A program made the translations under genes and the position numbers. Shown here piece after piece: positions 44,562 to 53,468 of a stretch of 64,000 bases of DNA. The notes below the pieces were generated by a model that searched no databases, was not told the origin of the DNA, and worked only from the letters and a program-made list of their open reading frames with translations. Source of the DNA: Arthrobacter sp. ERGS1:01 (GTDB taxonomy: Bacteria; Actinomycetota; Actinomycetes; Actinomycetales; Micrococcaceae); assembly GCF_001281315.1 (NCBI RefSeq), contig NZ_CP012479.1, forward strand, positions 1,426,001 to 1,490,000, given 5' to 3'. Numbering within the stretch: the stretch's first letter is position 1; the number at the start of each line of letters is the position of its first letter.

Positions 44562-45440
44562 CTACTTGCGCCCGGAGAGTGCAGCGGCCTGCTTGAAGAG
44601 GCCGGAGTGGTCGAGGCCGCCGTCGCCCTGGGCGACCATGGAGGTGACGAGCTGGGCCACGGCGCCGCCGAGGGGGACGACGACGCCGGCCTCGCGGGCT
44701 GCGGCGGTGACGATGCCGAGGTCCTTGTTGTGCAGGGCCAGGCGGAAGCCGGGGTCGAAGTTGCGGTCAAGCATCTTCTGGCCCTTCTGGTCCAGGACCT
44801 TGGAGCCGGCGAGTCCGCCGCCCAGGACCTTCAGTGCGGCGTCCGTGTCGACGCCGTACGCTTCGAGGAACACGATGGCCTCGGAGAGCGCCTGGATGTT
44901 GACGGCCACGATCAGCTGGTTGGCTGCCTTGACGGTCTGACCGGAGCCGGAGGGGCCCACGTGGACGATGGTCTTGCCCACGGCGCCCAGGACTTCGCCG
45001 GCTGCCGCGAAGTCGGCTGCGTCGCCGCCGACCATGATGGAGAGGACACCGTCGATGGCGCCCTGCTCGCCGCCGGAGACGGGGGCGTCGAGCGGGCGGA
45101 TGCCCGCGGCGACGGCGTCGGCGGAGAGGCGCTTGGCCACATCCGGGCGGATGGAGCTGGCATCGATCCACAAGGTTCCCTTGCGGGCGTTGGCGAAGAC
45201 GCCGTCGGCGCCGCCGACAACGGCCTCGACATCGGGGGAGTCCGGCACCATGGTGATGACGGCGTCGGCGTCCTTGACGGCGTCGGCGATGCTCGTGGCA
45301 CCCGTTCCGCCGGCTGCGACGAGCTTGTCAATGGCGCCCTGGCTGCGGTTGAAGCCGGTGACCGTGTGGCCGGCGTTGACGAGGTTGATGGCCATGGGGA
45401 GGCCCATGATGCCGAGACCGATAACTGCAACGTTTGTCAT
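44562..45440 (-). CDS. glxR: 2-hydroxy-3-oxopropionate (tartronate semialdehyde) reductase
   Basis: The product is 292 residues of the beta-hydroxyacid dehydrogenase family. NAD(P)-binding IGLGIMGLPMAINLVNAGHT is at the N-terminus, substrate loop DAPVSGGEQGAIDG at about 120, and the catalytic Lys in QTVKAANQLIVAVN at about 170. It reduces tartronate semialdehyde to glycerate. It lies second in the operon, between hyi and gcl. Confidence 0.92.
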   Translation of the reverse strand: MTNVAVIGLGIMGLPMAINLVNAGHTVTGFNRSQGAIDKLVAAGGTGATSIADAVKDADAVITMVPDSPDVEAVVGGADGVFANARKGTLWIDASSIRPDVAKRLSADAVAAGIRPLDAPVSGGEQGAIDGVLSIMVGGDAADFAAAGEVLGAVGKTIVHVGPSGSGQTVKAANQLIVAVNIQALSEAIVFLEAYGVDTDAALKVLGGGLAGSKVLDQKGQKMLDRNFDPGFRLALHNKDLGIVTAAAREAGVVVPLGGAVAQLVTSMVAQGDGGLDHSGLFKQAAALSGRK

Positions 45441-45495
45441 TTTTGTGTCCTTGGATTCGTCGAAGAGTGTGGGAGTGCCGGTGCGCGGAAGGCGC

Positions 45496-46287
45496 TTAGG
45501 CCGGCTGGCGGATGGCCCAGGTGAAGGCGTCGGCGGCCGGTGCCTTGTATTCGAGGCCGATGGCGCCGGCGTAGCCGAGGTCGCGGCTGCGGGTGATCCA
45601 TTCGCCGAGGGGCAGTTCGCCGGTGCCGGGGGCGCCGCGGCCGGGGTTGTCGGCGATTTGGATGTGGCCGAAGTCCTTGGCGTGCTGCTCGATCACGGCG
45701 GCGACGTCGTCGCCGTTGACTGCCAGGTGGTAGAAGTCCGCGAGGAGCTTGACGTTGCTGACGCCGGCCGCCTCGGTGCGGGCGATGACCGCCAGGGCGT
45801 CGGCGGCGGTCTTCAGCGGGTAGGCCGGGGTGCCGGAGACGGGTTCGAGGAGGACGGTGCCGCCGATCGCGGCAACACCCTGGGCTGCGGCGACGAGGTT
45901 CGCCACGGCCAGTTCGTCCTGGGCCGCGGCGGACTGGCCGTCCTGGCGGTTGCCGTAGAGGGCGTTGAACGCCTTGCAGCCGAGGCGTTCGCCGATACCG
46001 GCGACGACGGCGATGTTGTCCTTGAATTCCTGCTCGCGGCCGATCCAGGAAACCAAACCGCGGTCACCGGCAGGCATGTCGCCGGCGTTGAAGTTCAAAC
46101 CCGTCAGCTGGACGCCCGCGTCGGTGATGGCGCGTTCAAAGGTGTCGATCTCGGCGTCGGCGGGGACCGAGCTGGCAAAGGGCCACCAGAACTCGACGGC
46201 GGCGAAGCCGGCGGCCTTTGCGGCGGCCGGGCGGTCGAGGAGCGGCAGCTCCGTCAGGAGGATGGAGCAGTTCACTGTGTACGTCAT
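45496..46287 (-). CDS. hyi: Hydroxypyruvate isomerase
   Basis: The product is 263 residues. ATG 46287 with AAGGA is preferred over a longer frame. TIM-barrel of the Hyi family: VNCSILLTELPLLDRPAAAK, TGLNFNAGDMPAGDRGL, and metal/substrate residues Glu in VLLEPVSGTPAYPL, LLADFYHLAV, HIQIADNPGRGAPGTGE and IGLEYKA. It interconverts hydroxypyruvate and tartronate semialdehyde. It is first in the operon; an IclR-type box lies 55 bp upstream. Confidence 0.9.
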   Translation of the reverse strand: MTYTVNCSILLTELPLLDRPAAAKAAGFAAVEFWWPFASSVPADAEIDTFERAITDAGVQLTGLNFNAGDMPAGDRGLVSWIGREQEFKDNIAVVAGIGERLGCKAFNALYGNRQDGQSAAAQDELAVANLVAAAQGVAAIGGTVLLEPVSGTPAYPLKTAADALAVIARTEAAGVSNVKLLADFYHLAVNGDDVAAVIEQHAKDFGHIQIADNPGRGAPGTGELPLGEWITRSRDLGYAGAIGLEYKAPAADAFTWAIRQPA

Positions 46288-46341
46288 CGTAGGTCCTTCC
46301 CATGGAACGTCTATGTTCCGGCTGTGTGTCACTCCACATTT

Positions 46342-46355
46342 TCATTCTGTGGAAT
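46342..46355 (-). promoter_or_regulatory. Candidate IclR-family operator before hyi
   Basis: ATTCCACAGAATGA on the minus strand matches 12 of 14 positions of WTTYCRCNNNGTGK found near the iclR gene. The 331-bp gap 46288-46618 otherwise holds the large palindrome at 46501 and no gene. Confidence 0.45.
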
Positions 46356-46500
46356 TTAGTTTCTGCTTTATGAAAAGTCTAGGCAAGGTGAGGGTACTAG
46401 TCAAGGGGAGTGTGCGCCTCGGAGTGGCGATCTGGCAATAACCTTCGGCGAATAGCTTTTTGGTGCTCCGATCGGGTAGGCGCCGACGGGGCAAAAAAGA

Positions 46501-46554
46501 CGGCGTTCGCGGTTAAAGCGGGCGTTCCAACGCCGTCTTTAACCGCGAACGCCG
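46501..46554. terminator. 18-bp perfect inverted repeat
   Basis: CGGCGTTCGCGGTTAAAG (46501-46518) is exactly repeated in inverse at 46537-46554 around an 18-nt loop. It precedes the small membrane-protein gene and follows no gene end, so it may be a dispersed palindrome and not a functional terminator. Confidence 0.5.
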
Positions 46555-46618
46555 GCCGACATGGCAGCGGGCGTGGCAACCGGAATCGGATTGCCGTCCC
46601 GATGCTAGGCTGGCGCGC

Positions 46619-47158
46619 ATGAATAATTCGGGGGACTACATCAGCGTGCAACCGGGCCGGCTCAAGAAGGTCGCCCTATCCGCACTGTCCGTGGCCGCCA
46701 TCCTGGCCGGCGTCATGATGGTCATCTACGGGGCGCTGCCCCGCTCGTATGGTTGGTTCGCCTACGCTCCGTTGTCGGACAACTCGGTCGATTTTGGCTA
46801 TCCGGACCCGTTCACGTTGGTGGTCCCCTGGACGATTGCCGGAATCGCGTTGATAATCGGGGGCCTGCTGGTCCTCGCGCTGGTATCCGGCCACCGGTGG
46901 ACCCAATGGGCAAAGGTGAAGTTCGTCATACCCGGGCTCGCGCTGCTGTCGGTGCTGGCCGGCGCCCTCATCGCGATCTATTCCGCCATGCCCCGGGAGT
47001 TCGTCACCGCCAGCTACGACTACGTGGCGATAGGTTCCCAAGTCCAGGACCCCATGACCGACGTCGTTGCGTGGGGCGCCATCGGCCTGATGTTGACGGT
47101 CGCGGGGCTGCTCGCCTTTGCGTTCCTCGTGGGGCGGCACGTGGGTCGGCGCCGATAG
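46619..47158 (+). CDS. Small four-helix membrane protein of unknown function
   Basis: The product is 179 residues with four predicted membrane helices: ALSVAAILAGVMMVIYGALP, TIAGIALIIGGLLVLALVSG, KFVIPGLALLSVLAGALIAI and WGAIGLMLTVAGLLAFAFLV. Basic residues at the ends (LKKV, RHVGRRR) set a cytoplasmic C-terminus. The two halves look alike (helix, loop with a MPREF/LPRSYG element, helix), suggesting internal duplication. I do not recognise the family. It lies between two operons of glyoxylate metabolism but is oppositely oriented and flanked by palindromes. Confidence 0.7.
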   Translation: MNNSGDYISVQPGRLKKVALSALSVAAILAGVMMVIYGALPRSYGWFAYAPLSDNSVDFGYPDPFTLVVPWTIAGIALIIGGLLVLALVSGHRWTQWAKVKFVIPGLALLSVLAGALIAIYSAMPREFVTASYDYVAIGSQVQDPMTDVVAWGAIGLMLTVAGLLAFAFLVGRHVGRRR

Positions 47159-47167
47159 CCGGAGCGC

Positions 47168-47237
47168 AAAAATACGCCCGTTCCCGCTTTTCGCACCCCG
47201 GTGAAGGGGCGCTGAAAGCGGGAACGGGCGCATTTTT
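47168..47237. terminator. Bidirectional terminator hairpin with A/U tracts
   Basis: A 23-bp inverted repeat with a single mismatch, flanked by AAAAA on one side and TTTTT on the other, lies between two convergent stop codons (47158 and 47291). It would terminate in both directions. Confidence 0.8.
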
Positions 47238-47290
47238 ACGTGTCCGGCCCCGCGCGTCGTAGTGGCGAGTACGCGGGGCCCGACAAGTTG

Positions 47291-48106
47291 TTAGGTGAGC
47301 TTGATCTGGCGGTTCATGTCCTTGTACAGCAGGTAGCGGAACTGGCCCGGGCCGCCGGCGTAGCACGCCTGCGGGCAGAAGGCGCGCAGCCACATGAAGT
47401 CGCCGGCTTCCACCTCGACCCAGTCGTTGTTGAGCAGGTACATGGCCTTGCCCTCGAGTACGTACAGGCCGTGCTCCATGACGTGGGTTTCCGGGAACGG
47501 GATGACACCGCCGGGCTGGAACGTCACGATGTTGACCTGCATGTCGTGGGCCAGGTCGGAGGAGTCCGTGAACCGGGTGGTCTTCCAGACGCCGTCGGTG
47601 TCCGGCATCGCGGTGGCTTCCACCTCGGCGTCGCTGGTCACGAAGGACTTGGCCTCGTAACCCTCGAGCCGCTCGTAGGCCTTGCGGATCCACTGGAAGG
47701 AGACGATGTCCTCCGAGATGTTCTCCAGGCCCCACGTGGAACCGGCGGCCAGGTAGGCGTAGCCGCCCTCCTCGAGTGCGTGCAGTTCGCCGTCGAGCGT
47801 CAGGTTGACCTTGCCCTTGGTGACAAAGACAACGCCTTCCACGCCTGGCTCGAACTCGGCCTTCGGGGCACCGCCGCCGGGGGCGATCTCCACAATCAGC
47901 TGTGAGAAGGTGGTGGCGAAGCCGGCGATCGGGCGGGCCAGGATCCAGGAACGGGACTTCGTGAAGCCCGGCAGGGTGCTCGTCACGATGTCGGTCATGA
48001 CGCCCTTGGGGATGACCGTGTAGGCCTCCGTCACGATGGCGCGCTCGGTGGTCAGGTGGGTCTGCGGCGGCAGTCCGCCCTTGGGGTAGTAATACTTCTC
48101 AGTCAT
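47291..48106 (-). CDS. allE: (S)-ureidoglycine aminohydrolase (bicupin)
   Basis: The product is 271 residues with two cupin modules. Module 1 (about 80-150): EIAPGGGAPKAEFEPGVEGV. Module 2 (about 185-265): FQPGGVIPFPETHVMEHGLY, whose Glu and His ligands bind manganese, then EVEAGDFMWLRAFCPQACYA. The N-terminus KYYYPKGGLPPQTHLTTERA is characteristic of UGHY. It releases ammonia from ureidoglycine to give ureidoglycolate. It is last in the operon malic enzyme - aceB - DUF6986 - allE, 10 bp after the preceding gene. Confidence 0.92.
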   Translation of the reverse strand: MTEKYYYPKGGLPPQTHLTTERAIVTEAYTVIPKGVMTDIVTSTLPGFTKSRSWILARPIAGFATTFSQLIVEIAPGGGAPKAEFEPGVEGVVFVTKGKVNLTLDGELHALEEGGYAYLAAGSTWGLENISEDIVSFQWIRKAYERLEGYEAKSFVTSDAEVEATAMPDTDGVWKTTRFTDSSDLAHDMQVNIVTFQPGGVIPFPETHVMEHGLYVLEGKAMYLLNNDWVEVEAGDFMWLRAFCPQACYAGGPGQFRYLLYKDMNRQIKLT

Positions 48107-48116
48107 CGTTGACTCC

Positions 48117-49388
48117 TTACTTCGACGTGGATACTGCCAGCCGCGGATGCGCCAGGGCTGAAAGCTGTGCTTGGTCGAGGCCGGTCAGGGCCTTCACTTC
48201 GTCGGCGCCCACGGCACCGCAGACAAGTCCGCGCAGGACGAAGTTCGCCAGGGCGCGGGCCGTTGCCGGCTCATCCAGGACGGCGCCGGGAGTCTGCTCA
48301 ACGTAGTTGCGCAGACGGGCAGCCGAGGCCGGCAGGCCCTGGCGGTAGAACGCGTAGGTGGCGCTGAAACGGCTGGGCAGCTGGGCTGCGTGCAAATCCC
48401 AGCCCTGGTAGTAGCCGCGCTCCAGGGAGCGGCGGACCAGCCGGCCGTGCAGGGCCCAGGCGGCTTCGACGCCCTCGCCCAGCGGCAGGATGTTCGTGGA
48501 ACCGTCGGAGAGGCGGATGCCCGTTCCGGCGACAGCCAGCTGCATGACCTCCTTGGCGAAGTCCGCCACGGGGTGCTCCATGGACTGGTACTCCGCGGAA
48601 ACCTCCAGCGAGGCGCTGTAGTCGTACGTGCCGTAGTGCAGGGCGCTGATGCGTCCCGGAACTTCATGGGCCAGGCGTGCCACCGGCGAGGTGCCGTCGG
48701 CCGCGAGGATGAGCTGCGGGGTTTCCACCTGCACCTCAAAGCGGAGGCGGCCGGCGGGCAGTCCGTGGACCTCCTCCAGGCGGCTGACGGCGAAGTCCAT
48801 GGCCCTGACCTGGTCCACCGTGGTGACCTTGGGCAGCGTCAGGATCAATCCGTCGGGCAGGCCGCCGGACTCCACGAGGGAGGAGACGAACAAATCAAGG
48901 GTGCGCAGGCCGCGGGCCCGGGTGGGGGCCTCGAAGCACTTGAAGCGGATACCGATGAACGGGGGAGCCGTGCCGGCCTCGACGGCGGCGTTGACGGCGC
49001 GGCCCGCCGTAACGGCGGCCTCGTCCTCAACGGCGTCGCCGCGATCGCCAAAGCCGTCCTCAAAGTCCAGCCGGAGGTCCTCGATGGGTTCACTCGCCAG
49101 TTTCGCAGCGACCCGGGGAGCTACTGCCGCGGCCAGTTCCTCGTCCTGGCCCAACAGGGCGCCCAGGTGTTCCAGTCCGCCCTTGCTGTTGACGGCGTCC
49201 AGGGCAGCTTGCCCGTAGTCGGCGGTGAAGGACGTGGAGAACTGGTCCGCCGGAACGTAGAGGGTGTGGACGGGCTGGCGGCTGCCGTCGTCGCCCGGGT
49301 AGTTGCGGTCAAGCAACGCGTCGGTGGCCGCAACGGTGGATTCGATGTGCGCCAGGTCGGCGGCGCTCAGGGAGGTTTTTACGCCCAT
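48117..49388 (-). CDS. DUF6986-type HpcH/HpaI-aldolase-like protein
   Basis: The product is 423 residues. Features of the citrate lyase beta/HpcH aldolase barrel are seen: LRLDFEDGFGDRGDAVEDEA with acidic metal-binding residues, ILTLPKVTTVDQVRAMDFAV, FEVQVETPQLILAADG and LHYGTYDYSASLEVSAEYQS. This barrel is also the core of malate synthase, whose gene lies 2 bp away. Function is unknown; the operon position suggests a C-C lyase or synthase acting on glyoxylate or a ureido acid (inference). Confidence 0.75.
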   Translation of the reverse strand: MGVKTSLSAADLAHIESTVAATDALLDRNYPGDDGSRQPVHTLYVPADQFSTSFTADYGQAALDAVNSKGGLEHLGALLGQDEELAAAVAPRVAAKLASEPIEDLRLDFEDGFGDRGDAVEDEAAVTAGRAVNAAVEAGTAPPFIGIRFKCFEAPTRARGLRTLDLFVSSLVESGGLPDGLILTLPKVTTVDQVRAMDFAVSRLEEVHGLPAGRLRFEVQVETPQLILAADGTSPVARLAHEVPGRISALHYGTYDYSASLEVSAEYQSMEHPVADFAKEVMQLAVAGTGIRLSDGSTNILPLGEGVEAAWALHGRLVRRSLERGYYQGWDLHAAQLPSRFSATYAFYRQGLPASAARLRNYVEQTPGAVLDEPATARALANFVLRGLVCGAVGADEVKALTGLDQAQLSALAHPRLAVSTSK

Positions 49389-49390
49389 TC

Positions 49391-50998
49391 CTAGCCCACC
49401 AGTTCGTAGGCGGGGGTGGTCAGGAAGTCCGTGTAGTCCTCGGACAGGCAGATGTCCGAGATCAGCTCGCTGGCCGGCTTGTAGTACTTGGCGTAAGCCT
49501 CGTCGCCAACCTCGCCGCGCAGCTTCTCCGACTCTTCGGCCAGGATCCGGGTGACGAGTTCGCGGGTCACGGTGTTGCCCGTGTCCGCCAGGGTGACGTT
49601 GTTGCGGATCTGCTGCCAGACCTGCGAGCGGGAGATTTCCGCGGTGGCCGCGTCCTCCATCAGGTTGTGGATGGCCACGGCACCGCTGCCGGAGATCCAG
49701 ACAGCCGTGTAGGCGACAGCCACATAGAGGTTCAGGCGCAGGCCAGCCTCGGTAGCGGTGCCCTCGGCGGAGGCGACGTCGAGCAGCTGGTCGGCCGTGA
49801 CACTTACCTCGGGGCGCTGCTTCTCCAGCTGGTTCGGGCGCTCGCCCAGGACGGCGTCGAACACTTCCTGGCAGATCGGCACGAGGTCCGGGTGGGCAAC
49901 CCAGGAGCCGTCGAATCCGTCGTTGGCTTCACGGGTCTTGTCGGCGCGCACCTTGGCAAAGGCGGCGGCCGTGATCTCCGGTTCGCGGCGGTTAGGGATG
50001 ACGGCGGCCATGCCGCCCATTGCGAAGGCTCCGCGGTGGTGGCAGGTCTTCACGAGCAACTCGGTGTAGGCGCGCATGAACGGTGCCGTCATGGCCACCT
50101 GGGCGCGGTCCGGCAGGGTGAAGGCCGCACCGGCGTCGCGGAAGTACTTGATGATGCTGAACAGGTAGTCCCAGCGGCCGGCGTTCAGGCCCGAGGCATG
50201 GTCGCGCAGCTCGTAGAGGATCTCGTCCATTTCAAACGCGGCCGGGATGGTCTCGATCAGCACGGTGGCGCGGATGGTGCCCTGCGGGATGCCGAGGTAG
50301 TCCTGGGCGAAGACGAAGACGTTGTTCCACAGGCGGGCCTCGAGGTGGCTTTCCATCTTCGGCAGGTAGTAGAACGGGCCGTGGCCGTTGGCGATGAGCA
50401 GCTTTGCCGTGTGGAAGAAGTGCAGGCCAAAGTCGACCAGCGCGCCGGCGGCGGGTGCACCGTCGACCACGACGTGGCGTTCCTCCATGTGCCAGCCGCG
50501 GGGGCGGGCGACGACGACGGACAGCGGTGCGTCGGTGCGCAGCCGGTATTCCTTGCCTTCGGGCGAGGTGTAGCTGAGCGTGCCGTTTGCGGCGTCGCGC
50601 AGGTTCAGCACGCCGTCGACCACGTTGGCCCACAGCGGGGTGCTGGCATCCTCCAAGTCGGCCAGCCATACCTTGGCGCCGGAGTTCAGGGCGTTGATGG
50701 CCATCTTGGCCGGGGTGGCCGGGCCCGTCATCTCGACGCGGCGGTCGGTCAGTGCGGCCGGGGCCGGGGCGACCTTCCAGTCACCCTGGCGCACGGCGGC
50801 GGTTTCGGGCAGGAAGTCCAGCTTGCCGGTCTTGGCGACAGTGGCCCGCTTGGCGACGCGCTCGGCCAGCAGGTCCCGGCGGACCGGGTTGAAGCGACGA
50901 TTCAGCTCGGCCACAAAGGCCAGGGCCTCATCGGTAAGGATCTCGCCGGCCCGGGGGATCGGGGTGAGGTCCGTGACGGTGACTGTTTCTGTGCTCAA
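49391..50998 (-). CDS. aceB: Malate synthase A
   Basis: The product is 535 residues from TTG 50998, in a TTGA overlap with the malic-enzyme stop. It has the family signature KMESHLEARLWNNVF, the substrate loop around RPRGWHMEERHVVVDG, and VWISGSGAVAIHNLMEDAAT in the C-terminal plug. It condenses glyoxylate with acetyl-CoA to malate. With malic enzyme just upstream it offers a glyoxylate-to-pyruvate route parallel to gcl/glxR/glxK. Confidence 0.93.
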   Translation of the reverse strand: MSTETVTVTDLTPIPRAGEILTDEALAFVAELNRRFNPVRRDLLAERVAKRATVAKTGKLDFLPETAAVRQGDWKVAPAPAALTDRRVEMTGPATPAKMAINALNSGAKVWLADLEDASTPLWANVVDGVLNLRDAANGTLSYTSPEGKEYRLRTDAPLSVVVARPRGWHMEERHVVVDGAPAAGALVDFGLHFFHTAKLLIANGHGPFYYLPKMESHLEARLWNNVFVFAQDYLGIPQGTIRATVLIETIPAAFEMDEILYELRDHASGLNAGRWDYLFSIIKYFRDAGAAFTLPDRAQVAMTAPFMRAYTELLVKTCHHRGAFAMGGMAAVIPNRREPEITAAAFAKVRADKTREANDGFDGSWVAHPDLVPICQEVFDAVLGERPNQLEKQRPEVSVTADQLLDVASAEGTATEAGLRLNLYVAVAYTAVWISGSGAVAIHNLMEDAATAEISRSQVWQQIRNNVTLADTGNTVTRELVTRILAEESEKLRGEVGDEAYAKYYKPASELISDICLSEDYTDFLTTPAYELVG

Positions 50999-52401
50999 GA
51001 CTGCGTCCTTTCAGTGCTGTTACCTGCCGCGGCGGCAGCCACGGCGGAGGCGACGTCTCCGGCCACATGCGGGTCGAAGACGCTGGGAATGATGTAGCTG
51101 GCGTTCAATTCCGAATCGTCAACCCGGTTGGCGATGGCCTCGGCGGCTGCAACCAGCATATCGGGTGTGATGTCGGACACGCCGGCGTCGAGGAGGCCTC
51201 GGAAGAATCCGGGGAAGGCCAAAACGTTGTTGATCTGGTTCGGGAAGTCGCTGCGGCCCGTGGCGACGACGGCTGCGTGGCGTGCGGCGATGACCGGGTC
51301 GACCTCGGGGGTCGGGTTGGCCATGGCGAAGACGATGCCGCGGTCGGCCATGGCGGCCACCTGCTCCTCGCCCAGGACGTTCGGGCCGCTGACGCCGATG
51401 AAGACGTCCGCACCGGTCATGGCCTCGTGCAGGGTCCCGACGAAGTTGTCCGGGTTGGTGTTCTCGGCGAGCCAGGCGCGGTGGTCGTCGGCGTGGGTCT
51501 CGTTGCGGTTGACGGCACCGGTGCGGCCGCAGGCGATGATGTTCGTGGCGCCCTGGGCGATCAGCAGCTGGATGATGGCGTTACCGGCGGCGCCGACGCC
51601 GGCGACGACGATCTTCACGTCCTCGATCTTCTTCTCGACAACCTTCAGCGCGTTGCGCAGGGCGGCGAGGGTCACGATGGCGGTGCCGTGCTGGTCGTCG
51701 TGGAAGACGGGGATGTCGAGTTCGTCGCGGAGGCGCTTTTCGATCTCGAAGCAGCGGGGGGCGGCGATGTCCTCAAGGTTGATGCCGCCGTAGACGGGGG
51801 CCATGGCCTTGGCGATCATGATGATCTCCTCGGTGTCCTGGGTGTCCAGGCAGACCGGCCATGCGTCGACGTTGGCGAACTGCTTGAACAGGGCCGCCTT
51901 GCCTTCCATGACGGGCAGTGCCGCGGCCGGGCCGATGTTGCCCAGGCCCAGGACGGCAGAACCGTCGGTGAGGACGGCGATCGTGTTGCGCTTGACCGTG
52001 AGGTTGCGTGCGGCCTCGGGGTCTTCGTAGATGGCCATGCAGACGCGGGCGACGCCGGGGGTGTAGGCGCGGGAGAGATCGTCACGGTTGCGCAGGGCCA
52101 CCTTGGGAACGACCTCGAGCTTGCCGCCGAGGTGCATCAGGAAGGTGCGGTCGGAGACGTGTAGGACGCTGACGCCTTCCATGGCGTCCAGTGCTTCCTT
52201 GACGCGCTCGGCGTGGGCGTCGTCGGTGGTGTTGGCGGTGATGTCGACAACGATGCTTTCATGGCGGGACTCGGTGACGTCCAGGGCCGTTACTGCGGCA
52301 CCGGTTGCGGCAACGGCCGTGGCCAGCTCGCTCGTGACGGTGAAGTTTGACGGGGCGCTGACGCGCAGGGTGATCGAGTTGCCGGGACTGGGATTCGCCA
52401 T
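50995..52401 (-). CDS. NAD(P)-dependent malic enzyme with N-terminal ACT domain
   Basis: The product is 468 residues; ATG 52401 with AAGGA is chosen over a longer frame. Residues about 10-85 are an ACT domain (ITLRVSAPSNFTVTSELATA), suggesting allosteric control. Then malic-enzyme motifs: LSRAYTPGVARVCMAI, VLTDGSAVLGLGNIGPAAAL, PVFHDDQHGTAIVTLAAL and the nucleotide-binding VVAGVGAAGNAIIQLL. It decarboxylates malate to pyruvate. It is first in the operon; three IclR-type boxes lie between it and the divergent iclR gene. Confidence 0.92.
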   Translation of the reverse strand: MANPSPGNSITLRVSAPSNFTVTSELATAVAATGAAVTALDVTESRHESIVVDITANTTDDAHAERVKEALDAMEGVSVLHVSDRTFLMHLGGKLEVVPKVALRNRDDLSRAYTPGVARVCMAIYEDPEAARNLTVKRNTIAVLTDGSAVLGLGNIGPAAALPVMEGKAALFKQFANVDAWPVCLDTQDTEEIIMIAKAMAPVYGGINLEDIAAPRCFEIEKRLRDELDIPVFHDDQHGTAIVTLAALRNALKVVEKKIEDVKIVVAGVGAAGNAIIQLLIAQGATNIIACGRTGAVNRNETHADDHRAWLAENTNPDNFVGTLHEAMTGADVFIGVSGPNVLGEEQVAAMADRGIVFAMANPTPEVDPVIAARHAAVVATGRSDFPNQINNVLAFPGFFRGLLDAGVSDITPDMLVAAAEAIANRVDDSELNASYIIPSVFDPHVAGDVASAVAAAAAGNSTERTQS

Positions 52402-52480
52402 TGAAATTCCTTCTCTAGGTGCCCTGGATGGGCTGTCGACAGTAACGATTGTTTTCGTATTATGGATATTATTATCTATC

Positions 52481-52569
52481 TGGTGGAAAAACAAGTCTTG
52501 TCGTCGATGACTGAAAAATTCCGCATCGTGGGGTATCTTTGAGATTGATACAAAATTTTCACGATGTGG
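52481..52569. promoter_or_regulatory. Cluster of candidate IclR-family operators
   Basis: ATTCCGCATCGTGG (52518-52531) and TTTTCACGATGTGG (52556-52569) fit a common 14-mer WTTYCRCNNNGTGK, as does the site at 55039. TTTTCCACCA on the minus strand (52490-52481) is a weaker match. They occupy the divergent malic enzyme/iclR promoter region. Confidence 0.55.
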
Positions 52570-52619
52570 ATAGTTGGGCCAATGGCGTGCCAACGCCGAG
52601 AAAATGGGAGTCAATAGAC

Positions 52620-53375
52620 ATGGCAGCAAAAGCCGGTGGAGGCGTGCAGTCCGTAGAGCGCGTGTTTGAACTGCTTGAACTCATCACGGACGCCGGGGGT
52701 GACGTGACCCTCAGCGAGCTGTCGGGTTCAACCGACCTGCCGTTGCCCACCATTCACCGACTGCTGCGCACCCTGGTCTCCCTGGGGTATATCCGCCAGC
52801 TGCCCAACCGCCGCTACGCACTGGGGCCGCGGCTGATCCGCCTCGGCGAAGGCGCCAACAAGCAGCTCGGCGCGCTGGCCCGTCCGCAACTCAAGTCGCT
52901 CGTGGACCGGTTGGGGGAGACGGCCAACATGGCCGTGTTGGAATCGGACATGGTCATTTACATTGCCCAGGTGCCGTCCCCGCACTCCATGCGCATGTTC
53001 ACCGAGGTGGGCCGCCGCGCCCACACGCACGACACCGGCGTGGGCAAGGCGTTGCTGGCCCAGCTGGACAATGACACCGTGCGCGGCATCATCGCCCGGC
53101 AGGGCATGCCCAAGCCGACGCCCAAGAGCCTTGGCACGATTGACGAGCTCCTTGCCGACCTTGATCTTATCCGGGCCCGCGGCTACTCCATCGACGAGGA
53201 GGAACAGGAGCTGGGTGTGCGATGCTTCGCGATGGCCGTGCCCAACTCGCCCACCCCGACCGCCATCTCCGTCTCCGGTCCCGTGACCCGTGTGGACCAG
53301 GCCTTCGCGGACCGTGCCGTCCCCATGCTGCGCCTTGCGGCCGAGGTCATCTCCGCGGAACTCAATAGCAACTGA
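52620..53375 (+). CDS. IclR-family regulator, probable controller of allantoin/glyoxylate genes
   Basis: The product is 251 residues; ATG 52620 has GGGAG. Winged HTH at residues 1-65 (GGVQSVERVFELLELI, STDLPLPTIHRLLRTLVSLG) and IclR effector domain at about 80-245 (TANMAVLESDMVIYIAQVPS, THDTGVGKALLAQ, GYSIDEEEQELGVRCFAMAV). Position beside malic enzyme, and similar boxes before hyi and the purine deaminase genes, make it an AllR-like regulator. Glyoxylate or an allantoin derivative is a plausible effector (inference). Confidence 0.87.
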   Translation: MAAKAGGGVQSVERVFELLELITDAGGDVTLSELSGSTDLPLPTIHRLLRTLVSLGYIRQLPNRRYALGPRLIRLGEGANKQLGALARPQLKSLVDRLGETANMAVLESDMVIYIAQVPSPHSMRMFTEVGRRAHTHDTGVGKALLAQLDNDTVRGIIARQGMPKPTPKSLGTIDELLADLDLIRARGYSIDEEEQELGVRCFAMAVPNSPTPTAISVSGPVTRVDQAFADRAVPMLRLAAEVISAELNSN

Positions 53376-53394
53376 TCTTAAAGACTGTGGCCGG

Positions 53395-53440
53395 AAAGAC
53401 AGTGGCCGGGCCCCGTTCACGGAGCCCGGCCACTGTCTTT
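53395..53440. terminator. Bidirectional terminator
   Basis: AAAGACAGTGGCCGGGC (53395-53411) is perfectly complementary to 53424-53440, leaving A and T tracts at the two ends. It lies between the convergent iclR and deaminase genes. Confidence 0.8.
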
Positions 53441-53468
53441 AATCGCTGAGCGTTTAGCTGCCGTCTAT

